Below, piece after piece: positions 6,756 through 13,177 of a stretch of DNA of 20,195 nucleotides. The notes beneath the pieces are model-generated. The model did no database searches. It was not told the DNA's origin and saw nothing but the letters and a program-made list of their open reading frames with translations. The stretch comes from Bacillota bacterium (GTDB taxonomy: Bacteria; Bacillota; Clostridia; Christensenellales; Aristaeellaceae), in NCBI GenBank assembly GCA_009787135.1, contig WRGP01000238.1, positions 1 through 20,195 of the forward strand, in the 5' to 3' direction. Every line of letters begins with the position of its first letter. Position 1 is the first letter of the stretch. A program made the translations under genes and the position numbers.

Positions 6756-8917
6756 CGCGCATTGTCTCCCTTGAATCGTTTTAGCCTGAGCGCGTTGGTT
6801 AAAACAGATACGCTGGAAAGGCTCATGGCCGCCGCCGCGAGCATGGGGTTTAAGAGCGGCCCGCCGAACAGGCGCAAAAGCCCTGCCGCGATGGGGATGC
6901 CAACCACGTTATAGCCAAACGCCCAAAACAGGTTTTGCCTGATATTGCGGATCGTTCTCTTGCTCAAACGGATCGCGGTGGGTACGTCCGTGAGCTCAGA
7001 GCGCATCAATACGATGTCAGCCGATTCCATCGCCACATCCGTGCCTGAACCTATGGCGATGCCGACATCCGCCTGCGCCAACGCGGGCGCGTCATTGATC
7101 CCGTCGCCGACCATTGCCACCTTGCGTCCTTCAGCTTGCAGTTTTTTTACTTCATTGGCTTTATCTTGGGGAAGAACCTCCGCGAGCACACGGTCCATTC
7201 CGACCTGCGCCGCGATTTGCTTTGCTGTTTGAAGACTGTCGCCGGTGATCATCACGACCTCCAAGCCCATTTCCTTCAAGCGCGAGATGGCCGCTTTGCT
7301 GCTTTGCTTCGGTTGATCGGCCACTATGACGCGCCCGCGATATTCACCGTCGATATACACGCGGACGCCTCGCCTGATCTCCGCTTTTTTTTCGTCTATA
7401 AAGCCCTCGACGCCCTGTCCGACAATCGCGTTAAAATGCTTAACATCCAAATATTCTCCGTCGTAATGCCCGCAAATGGCCTTCGCAATCGGATGCTCGG
7501 AATACCGCTCCAAAGAGGCGGCAAGTTGTAAAACATCCCCCTCAACGGCGACAACGACCGGTTTGCCCTCGGTGATCGTTCCGGTCTTATCCAATACGAC
7601 CGTATCAATTTTATGCGCGGTTTCCAGCGCCTCACCGCTTTTGATCAGAATGCCGTTTTCAGCTCCCTTGCCTGTGCCCACCATGATGGCGGTCGGCGTC
7701 GCCAAGCCCAAAGCGCAGGGGCAGGCAATCACCAGCACCGAAATAAAGATGGTCAGCGCGAATTTGGCGTCGCCGCCTGTGCCTATAAACCACGCAATCC
7801 CGGCCAGCAGCGCAATCACACAGACAACCGGCACGAACACGCCGGAAACCTTATCGGCCAGCGCCGCGATGGGCGCTTTTGAACCTTGCGCGTCCTCGAC
7901 CAGCCGGATGATCTGCGCCAGCGCCGTGTCCGAGCCGACCTTGTCTGCTTGGAACTGAACCATGCCCGTGGTATTTATCGTGGCCGCATAGACTACGTCG
8001 CCCGCTTTTTTGTCCACCGGCATACTTTCGCCGGTCAGCATGGATTCGTCTACGGCAGTATGACCGTTTATGACTGTGCCGTCTACCGGGATCTTCGCGC
8101 CCGGTTTTACCACGATAATATCGCCGATTTCCACTTCATCAATGGGGATTTCCTTTTCCGCGCCATTTTGCATGATGATTGCCGTTTTCGGCGTGAGACC
8201 CATCAGCTTTTTAATCGCTTCGCTTGTTTTACCTTTTGATACGGCTTCAAGCGATTTCCCCAACAGGATTAGCGTAATAATCACGCCCGCGGACTCGTAA
8301 TACAAGGATTCCACGGCCATGAAACGCGCGTTCGCGATCTGCCATGTGTTATAAACGCTGTAAAGCACCGCCGCCGTGGTGCCGACAGCAATCAGGGAAT
8401 CCATGTTCGGACTGCGCCGGATCAGCGCCTTAAATCCGATAGTATAAAACTTATATCCTACGCCGATCACCGGCAGTGTAAGCAATAGCTGCGTCAGCGC
8501 ATAAATCAGCGGATAGTTCATCATACTAAGCCCGGACGGGAACGGCAGGCGCACCACGGCAATCATCGGCGCCATCGCGATATACAGAAGCGGAATTGAG
8601 AATGCGGCGGCAACGATGAATTTTATCCATAGAATTCTAATCTCTTTTTGTTTACGCACCCGATCTTCATCGGCGGCGGCGTTTTTATTGGTTTCCGGCA
8701 CCGTAAACCCGATCTTCTCAATGGCTTCCCGAATCGCCGAAAGCCGCACGGTTTGCGGCGCGTAGGTGATGGCGGCTTTTTCGGTGGCTATATTGACTGA
8801 AACCGCAGATACGCCGTTCAGCTTCGCTACGATCTTCTCAATCCGCCGGGCGCAGGCGGCGCAGGTCATGCCGCCGATTGGGATTGTTACGTTTGTTTCT
8901 ACTGCTTTGCCGTCCAT
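6752..8917 (-). CDS. copA: Cu+-exporting P1B-type ATPase CopA
   Basis: CopA pumps Cu+ out of the cytosol at the cost of ATP. The 721-residue product has one N-terminal HMA domain (GGMTCAAC, Cys19 and Cys22), eight expected membrane helices, the actuator motif TGES (about 295), the Cu-site motif CPC in helix 6 (about 399-401), the phosphorylated DKTGT (about 443), SEHP (about 473), ITGDS and GDGINDAP. The last helix motif MSLSSVSV is that of Cu+ pumps. The nucleotide-binding part is short: after VGQGVEG the usual block with VGNxxLM is missing (see findings). I start at the ATG at 8917, with GAGGTG nine bases upstream, 20 bases after the stop of the preceding gene. A start at 8992 would lie inside that gene. 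Confidence 0.95.
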   Translation of the reverse strand: MDGKAVETNVTIPIGGMTCAACARRIEKIVAKLNGVSAVSVNIATEKAAITYAPQTVRLSAIREAIEKIGFTVPETNKNAAADEDRVRKQKEIRILWIKFIVAAAFSIPLLYIAMAPMIAVVRLPFPSGLSMMNYPLIYALTQLLLTLPVIGVGYKFYTIGFKALIRRSPNMDSLIAVGTTAAVLYSVYNTWQIANARFMAVESLYYESAGVIITLILLGKSLEAVSKGKTSEAIKKLMGLTPKTAIIMQNGAEKEIPIDEVEIGDIIVVKPGAKIPVDGTVINGHTAVDESMLTGESMPVDKKAGDVVYAATINTTGMVQFQADKVGSDTALAQIIRLVEDAQGSKAPIAALADKVSGVFVPVVCVIALLAGIAWFIGTGGDAKFALTIFISVLVIACPCALGLATPTAIMVGTGKGAENGILIKSGEALETAHKIDTVVLDKTGTITEGKPVVVAVEGDVLQLAASLERYSEHPIAKAICGHYDGEYLDVKHFNAIVGQGVEGFIDEKKAEIRRGVRVYIDGEYRGRVIVADQPKQSSKAAISRLKEMGLEVVMITGDSLQTAKQIAAQVGMDRVLAEVLPQDKANEVKKLQAEGRKVAMVGDGINDAPALAQADVGIAIGSGTDVAMESADIVLMRSELTDVPTAIRLSKRTIRNIRQNLFWAFGYNVVGIPIAAGLLRLFGGPLLNPMLAAAAMSLSSVSVLTNALRLKRFKGDNAR

Positions 8918-8937
8918 ATATGAGCACCTCAATGTCT

Positions 8938-10296
8938 TTATTGTTTCGCTTCCGTTACGGTTATCGTCGCTTTGATCATACCCATCCAGCAAGTGTATTG
9001 AAATTTCCCCGCTCTGGTGGGTGTAAATTCTATCACATTTTCCCCGGGCGTAAAGGTGTGTTCAATGCCGTATTCCCCAAGTATCATCCGGTTGTTGCAT
9101 CCGGTGATGCTGCCCTGCGGCGCGTTTATGATCCATTTTACAGGGATCCCGGCCCGGACAGTAATATTCGGATATCCGCGGAAGCTTAACGTGCTGTTGA
9201 TGATCTGTACACCCTCCTGATTTTGTTCTCCGCTTTGAGAGCTTATACCGTTTGACGGGGGTTGAGCAGATTTGAATTCCGAAAGACGCCAGCCCTGGGT
9301 CATCATGGACAAGCCCAGTACAACGACCCATACCGCTCCGGCTGTCATGACCTTCGCGGTAAATTTCTTCCCTAAAGCGGAAGAAACCGCGCCAAGCCCG
9401 AACATGAGCGGCACAGTTCCCAGACTGAATAAAAGCATGGACAAAGCGCCGGAAAACGCATTCCCGGTGGAGAGCGCGTAAATCTGCATAGCCTGCAACG
9501 GGCCGCAGGGCATCAGGCCGTTCAGCAGACCGACAATCAGCGGGCTTTTGCTTTGTGCCTTTTCTTTGTTGATTTTTTGAGCGAAGATTTTCGGCATGCT
9601 TGGATTTAGCTTGCGCAGCCACGACCCGAGCCGGGCTGACGGGAATATTCCCAGCATATTGATCCCCATGACAATCATAAAAACGCCCGCGATCAGCTTC
9701 AACACACCCTGCATCGTACTCGAAAAGGCGATGGCCGAACCCAGCGCACCGACGGTAAAGCCGACCGCCGTATAGGAAATGACCCGCCCGAGATTATACA
9801 GGAAAGCGGGGGCAAATGCGGACAAACGGCTTTTGCCGGCGTCGTTCCCGCGAGGGATACACTGTGAGAGATTGATCCCACCGCACATGGCGATACAGTG
9901 AACCGATGTAATCAGGCCGATCACGAACAGCATTCCATAGCCCATCGTTTCCTCGGCCAGCCTGTTTGGCGCGAGCCTATTCAAAACACCGAAATATTCA
10001 AGCAGGAAGAAAAGCACGGCGATGACGAGCAGTAGCCCCGCGATACGCCCTGTACCCGCCGTCCGGCGTTCGTTCTGTGATAAAACCTTGTACTCCAGGT
10101 TTTCTATGATGTCGGTTATGGCATCCACAGAGAGGATGTTCGCGTCGTATGTTACCACGGCGGTTCCCGCGTGATAGCGCACCGCCGCGCTTTGCACGCC
10201 GGTTGTCCCCAACAGCTTATTTTCAATTCTGTTTTGACAGTTCACGCAGGTCATTCCACCGATCCGCAGCGTTATTGTTTCTTGGCTGGGTTTCAT
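8938..10296 (-). CDS. HMA / SafE-like membrane / cupredoxin fusion protein
   Basis: A 452-residue protein with three parts. Residues about 6-68 form an HMA domain with GGMTCVNC (Cys17, Cys20). Residues about 80-345 are a membrane domain of the TauE/SafE-like, DsbD-transmembrane-related family, with the conserved HCIAMCGG and GLMPCGPLQAM motifs in paired half-repeats. Residues about 360-452 form a cupredoxin-like domain ending in YTCWMGM, with GCNNRM upstream, giving Cys and Met candidates for copper. Such fusions occur in Gram-positive copper loci and are thought to move or buffer copper across the membrane; the exact reaction is unknown. It is the first gene of the copper operon; its ATG has AAGGGGG about eight bases upstream. 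A thiol-redox role cannot be excluded. Confidence 0.88.
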   Translation of the reverse strand: MKPSQETITLRIGGMTCVNCQNRIENKLLGTTGVQSAAVRYHAGTAVVTYDANILSVDAITDIIENLEYKVLSQNERRTAGTGRIAGLLLVIAVLFFLLEYFGVLNRLAPNRLAEETMGYGMLFVIGLITSVHCIAMCGGINLSQCIPRGNDAGKSRLSAFAPAFLYNLGRVISYTAVGFTVGALGSAIAFSSTMQGVLKLIAGVFMIVMGINMLGIFPSARLGSWLRKLNPSMPKIFAQKINKEKAQSKSPLIVGLLNGLMPCGPLQAMQIYALSTGNAFSGALSMLLFSLGTVPLMFGLGAVSSALGKKFTAKVMTAGAVWVVVLGLSMMTQGWRLSEFKSAQPPSNGISSQSGEQNQEGVQIINSTLSFRGYPNITVRAGIPVKWIINAPQGSITGCNNRMILGEYGIEHTFTPGENVIEFTPTRAGKFQYTCWMGMIKATITVTEAKQ

Positions 10297-10405
10297 TTGA
10301 CATCCCCCTTCCGGCCAAAGCGCCGTATAGTTTCATTCTGTACTATCTCACCTATTGTTCAATACTCTCGTCAAAAACAGATGGCATCTTATTCCACGTC
10401 TACTC

Positions 10406-10432
10406 AATACGCATATAAAACATATTGGTATT
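10406..10432. promoter_or_regulatory. Inverted repeat at the copper operon start, candidate operator
   Basis: Two 11-base arms, AATACGCATAT and ATATTGGTATT, match as an inverted repeat at 9 of 11 positions around a 5-base AAAAC centre. The repeat covers roughly +4 to +30 of the predicted transcript, a typical repressor position. It resembles neither the CopY box (TACAnnTGTA) nor the GC-rich CsoR site as I know them. Function is inferred from position and symmetry. Confidence 0.4.
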
Positions 10433-10442
10433 ACAAGTTATT

Positions 10443-10471
10443 ATTTTATCATTTCTTACCGAAAAAGTCAA
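10443..10471 (-). promoter_or_regulatory. Predicted sigma-A promoter of the copper operon
   Basis: On the minus strand: TTGACT (10466-10471), 17 bases, then TAAAAT (10443-10448), a 10/12 consensus match. It leaves an untranslated leader of about 140 bases before the fusion protein gene. Confidence 0.7.
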
Positions 10472-10553
10472 CACCAAAAATTTTATGATGCATAAAAATG
10501 CACGATTTCGCTAATTTCCCGCTAATTTCCGAAATGAAGAAAATTTAAAAAGC

Positions 10554-10582
10554 TTGCAATTATTCAAAAGATACGCTATACT
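10554..10582 (+). promoter_or_regulatory. Promoter of tRNA-Val
   Basis: TTGCAA (10554-10559), 17 bases, then TATACT (10577-10582), ending 12 bases before the mature tRNA 5' end, as expected for a singly transcribed tRNA. Confidence 0.75.
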
Positions 10583-10594
10583 ATACCTTGCTTT

Positions 10595-10671
10595 GGGGTT
10601 ATAGCTCAGTTGGTTAGAGTGCCACGTTGACATCGTGGAGGTCGATGGTTCGAGCCCATTTAACCCCACCA
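10595..10671 (+). tRNA. tRNA-Val (anticodon GAC)
   Basis: A complete cloverleaf can be folded by hand. The acceptor stem is GGGGTTA with TAACCCC, and the D arm is GCTC/GAGT. The anticodon stem CCACG/CGTGG encloses loop TTGACAT, so the anticodon is GAC, reading GUC/GUU valine codons. The T arm GATGG/CCATT encloses TTCGAGC. The discriminator base is A and the 3' CCA (10669-10671) is encoded in the DNA. It stands alone, with its own promoter and terminator. Confidence 0.95.
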
Positions 10672-10682
10672 GAGATGAAAAG

Positions 10683-10719
10683 CCCGCAATACCTTGCAGA
10701 GCAATGGGTTGCGGGTTTT
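10683..10719 (+). terminator. Terminator after tRNA-Val, probably bidirectional
   Basis: A 7-bp stem CCCGCAA/TTGCGGG (10683-10689 with 10709-10715) encloses a second small hairpin (TTGC AGA GCAA) and is followed by TTTT. Read on the minus strand the same stem is followed by CTTTTC, so it can also stop the nitroreductase transcript coming the other way. Confidence 0.7.
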
Positions 10720-10794
10720 CCGTTGTTTTGCAATTGTTCTTTTTTATGCTCAAACTTATGTGTGCAAGCACGAACATTTCATCTCATAATCTCC

Positions 10795-11517
10795 TTAATC
10801 CCCCTCAACCGTCCCGATATAAGTAAACCCCTTTGGAGGTATTGGGGTGTCTTTTCTACCCACGCTGAAGCTAAAAGGCTTTCCTTCTTTATGGCTTGCC
10901 ACAGCCAAATGACATAGGGCAATACCCACATCGAAATCAGTAAAGTGATAAACCATGCCCAGCAAGCCACCTATACTCTTCATGTAATATACATGTATAG
11001 CGCCGCCTTCCACAATAAAATACCATGGTTGTTCGTTTCTTCCCGATGGCGCTAACCGTACAGCCTCCAGGCGTGGATCGGTTCCGGCGGCGATCTCACG
11101 CATGGATTTACGCTTAAACTCCTGGGGCTTTCTGATTCCGGACTCCGCCGGTTTTCCAAAAGCAAAACCCATGATGTTATCCGGGCTGTTCTGTTTGCCC
11201 TTTAAACTCGCATTCCAGCAGGCGGCGAAGCCCATCGAGCAGAGATAAAGCTCCACATGCTGAAAGAGAAAACCGGCGTAGGTATTGCGCAAGGGTTGGT
11301 CCTTTCCGGAAATAAGCAGATAGTGAGGCGCCTTTGGAATAGCCATGCCCTTAACGCCTTCCGGCCCCACAATTTTGTATGTAATTTCCGAGTTGGGCAG
11401 AAGCGGCCTTAGTCCAAAAATAAATGATTCAATCTGCTCAATCGTTTCCGTACCCAATGAGGTCCTATCGTATTTACGGCAGGACTTACGGGTAAAAATT
11501 GCTGAATAAAGATCCAT
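10795..11517 (-). CDS. Nitroreductase-like flavoprotein
   Basis: A 240-residue protein with the nitroreductase N-terminal FMN signature (IFTRKSCRKYD, about 7-17). It resembles the two-half 'TM nitroreductase' type: a second block SMREIAAGTDPRLEAVRLAPSGRNEQPWYF (split here: RLAPSGRNEQPWYF, about 153-166) supplies the SxRNxQPW FMN-contact motif, and GMVYHFTDFDVGIALCHLAVA follows near the C-terminus. These FMN enzymes reduce nitro compounds, quinones or similar acceptors with NAD(P)H; the substrate here is unknown. The ATG at 11517 has GGAAGGGA upstream and lies 19 bases after the tetR stop, so both genes form one transcript and TetR probably controls it. The final codons sit just before the tRNA-Val terminator. 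Confidence 0.8.
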   Translation of the reverse strand: MDLYSAIFTRKSCRKYDRTSLGTETIEQIESFIFGLRPLLPNSEITYKIVGPEGVKGMAIPKAPHYLLISGKDQPLRNTYAGFLFQHVELYLCSMGFAACWNASLKGKQNSPDNIMGFAFGKPAESGIRKPQEFKRKSMREIAAGTDPRLEAVRLAPSGRNEQPWYFIVEGGAIHVYYMKSIGGLLGMVYHFTDFDVGIALCHLAVASHKEGKPFSFSVGRKDTPIPPKGFTYIGTVEGD

Positions 11518-11536
11518 CGCTGTATTTCCCTTCCGA

Positions 11537-12160
11537 TTATTTATAAAATATTTTTCTTAGTTCTTGCAGATTTTCATCAAGCTTTTCAACTATACTGTCA
11601 TAATCTAATTTATCATATTGAAAGTTTCGCGCCTCTTCAAGTATTTGATTTGTAAAGCCAATGTTAGACCATAGTATAAAATGTTTGCATTTGCCTATAT
11701 CCAGGCTGTCCTTAAATTTTGATTCGTCAATTAAATCAAACATCCGCTCAAAGCACGATATTTGCTTATTCTTGTACTTTTTCGCAAGCTCCTTTTTTAT
11801 TTCATCAGGATTAGAATCGGCGGATAATTTATTTACCTCAAAAATGCAAGGGTACTTTTTTATTAGCTCAAGCTGCAAAAGATATGATTGGCGCAATCTT
11901 TCAAAAATATCTTTTTCGTCATAATTCATCAACTCAAAATACTCTCTATTCATCATTTCCGTAAAGTAATCGTACACAACGAAAAAGAGGTCTTTTTTAC
12001 TTTTGACATAATGAAACATAAGCCCTTTTGAAATACCCGCTTCTTTTGCGATAACATTTGTTGAAGCTTCATTATAACCTTTAATAGCAAATTCTTTAAG
12101 CGCTGCGTTCAAAATGGCGTCTCGTCTTTGCGTTTCTAATTCCAATAGCTTTATTGGCAT
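11537..12160 (-). CDS. TetR/AcrR-family transcriptional regulator
   Basis: A 207-residue TetR-family protein. Residues about 12-57 form the DNA-binding HTH, with ILNAALKEFAIKGYNEAST, then VIAKEAGISKGLMFHYVKSK, the family consensus for recognition helix and following helix. The remaining helical domain would bind an unknown ligand. The ATG at 12160 has AAGGAG eight bases upstream. It is first in a two-gene transcript with the nitroreductase, the usual arrangement for self-regulation and control of a detoxifying enzyme. The gene is strongly AT-rich with Lys/Asn/Ile-rich protein, unlike the GC-rich genes on either side, so it looks transferred. Target and inducer are not known. Confidence 0.92.
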   Translation of the reverse strand: MPIKLLELETQRRDAILNAALKEFAIKGYNEASTNVIAKEAGISKGLMFHYVKSKKDLFFVVYDYFTEMMNREYFELMNYDEKDIFERLRQSYLLQLELIKKYPCIFEVNKLSADSNPDEIKKELAKKYKNKQISCFERMFDLIDESKFKDSLDIGKCKHFILWSNIGFTNQILEEARNFQYDKLDYDSIVEKLDENLQELRKIFYK

Positions 12161-12198
12161 ATGCTATTCTCCTTCATGGCACCAATAATGTTTACCTT

Positions 12199-12213
12199 AT
12201 AGATCAATTCTAT
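12199..12213. promoter_or_regulatory. Candidate TetR operator
   Basis: ATAGA TCAAT TCTAT is a perfect 5-base inverted repeat with a 5-base centre, overlapping the -10 of the tetR promoter by two bases and extending over the transcription start. The size and place fit a TetR-family operator; short AT-rich palindromes also arise by chance. Confidence 0.35.
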
Positions 12214-12240
12214 TGTATCGCAATTTACCTATTAAGTCAA
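12212..12240 (-). promoter_or_regulatory. Promoter of the tetR-nitroreductase transcript
   Basis: On the minus strand: TTGACT (12235-12240), 17 bases, then TACAAT (12212-12217), a 10/12 consensus match. It marks the right-hand limit of what the tetR cassette needs; hgcA-like coding sequence begins within about 15 bases of its -35. Confidence 0.7.
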
Positions 12241-12773
12241 TAAGATATTTTCATCCTGCATACAACGCCACAAAGGAAATGCGCACAGTACAATTTACGA
12301 TATGGGACAGATTGGTCCTGACGCCGATTGAAATGATATCCGCCGCAAACATTTCCATGATGGTATTCGGCGCTTTATTCTTACTAAACCTTTTCGCAGC
12401 GCGTCCGTTTGGGCTTTGGGACTTCATCGCATATGCCACCGCCGTATTGACCGGTACGGTGATCGTCCCGGTATTGCTGCCCTTCATCCCCGGAAAAGCT
12501 TTTTCGTTCAAAGGCTGGCTTTGGGGGGTGGTCGGCACGGCGTGCATCGTTTGGGCGTATGGCTGGTTCGCTCCGCCGTTCCTGCTTTTAGGGCTTGGAT
12601 ATACGCTTGCGCTGCCCGCACATTCCGCATATCTGGCTATGAATTTCACGGGCGCGACCCCCTACACGTCGCCGTCCGGCGTGCTAAAAGAAATGAAAAT
12701 CGCTATCCCGTTCCTTGTGCTTTCGCTTCTGGCGGGCGTCGTCTTGATATTGATCAAAACCCTTATGGGGTAG
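12213..12773 (+). pseudogene. hgcA: 5'-truncated hgcA: only the C-terminal membrane domain remains
   Basis: HgcA is the corrinoid protein that transfers a methyl group to Hg(II). It normally has an N-terminal corrinoid-binding domain with the N(V/I)WCAAGK cap helix, then a five-helix membrane domain. Here homology starts near 12255 (AYNATKEMRTV) and continues FTIWDRLVLTPIE, five membrane helices and YLAMNFTGATPYTS, which I recognise as the HgcA C-terminal domain. The corrinoid domain and its cobalt-ligand cysteine are absent, and no trace lies upstream, where tetR begins. The frame opens with TTG at 12213; the first ATG is at 12279 with AAAGG too close to it, so no convincing start exists. 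The intact hgcB follows after 12 bases. I call it a remnant; an expressed membrane-only protein is possible. Identification is by memory of the family, not by a search. Confidence 0.72.
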
Positions 12774-12785
12774 GAGGAGGAAATT

Positions 12786-13079
12786 ATGAAGCATACCTAT
12801 TTAAAAGATGTGGCGACGCTTTCATACGCCACGGAAAAATGTATCGGGTGCGGCAAATGCATAGAAGTCTGCCCGCATGGTGTGTTCCATATGGACGGCG
12901 GAAAAGCTCAAATCGTTCAAAAAGACCTGTGTATGGAGTGCGGCGCCTGCGCTTTGAATTGCCCGGCAAAGGCGCTTGATGTCAGCGCGGGTGTGGGCTG
13001 CGCGGCGGCGGTCATCATGGGCTGGTTTAGAGGAAAAGAGCCGGTTTGCGGCTGCGGCGAAGACGGTGGCTGTTGTTAG
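12786..13079 (+). CDS. hgcB: HgcB-type 2[4Fe-4S] ferredoxin
   Basis: A 97-residue ferredoxin. Two clusters are bound by CIGCGKCIEVCPHG (Cys19, 22, 25, 29) and CMECGACALNCPAK (Cys49, 52, 55, 59). Beyond an ordinary ferredoxin it has Cys72 in AGVGCAAA and a vicinal Cys96-Cys97 pair as its last residues, with Cys88 and Cys90 nearby. An extra cysteine near 73 and a terminal CC pair are the marks of HgcB, which reduces the HgcA corrinoid and is thought to hand Hg to it. The ATG follows AGGAGGAGG, which overlaps the stop of the hgcA remnant. The gene looks undamaged although its partner is not. It could still serve another redox or metal-thiolate role. Confidence 0.85.
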   Translation: MKHTYLKDVATLSYATEKCIGCGKCIEVCPHGVFHMDGGKAQIVQKDLCMECGACALNCPAKALDVSAGVGCAAAVIMGWFRGKEPVCGCGEDGGCC

Positions 13080-13148
13080 GGGGGAAAGATCATGCACAGC
13101 AGAGCCAAAAAACATCTATATAGCCTGTAGCAGAGGCGTAAATACCAT

Positions 13149-13177
13149 GGGGCAGCCCCCCTAGCCCCTCTCTTTTT
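13149..13177 (+). terminator. Possible terminator after hgcB
   Basis: GGGGC (13149-13153) can pair with GCCCC (13164-13168), followed by a T-rich TCTCTTTTT. The stem is short and the loop C-rich, and it overlaps the stop codon of the convergent gene, so this is weak. Confidence 0.35.

Noticed and set aside
10595..10671. tRNA-Val as an integration site for the neighbouring cassettes
   Set aside because: I found no second copy of the tRNA 3' end in the window and no integrase gene, so an attachment site cannot be supported.
10511..10777. An 88-codon minus-strand open frame over the tRNA-Val gene
   Set aside because: Its middle is simply the reverse complement of the tRNA, giving a GLEPSTSTM-type peptide that is a well-known false protein in annotations; it also spans the tRNA promoter and terminator.
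13092..13130. A 12-codon frame after hgcB with a GGGGGGAAAG site upstream
   Set aside because: It is too short to support as a gene. It could be the stub of a lost third gene of the hgc locus, but nothing in it can be recognised.
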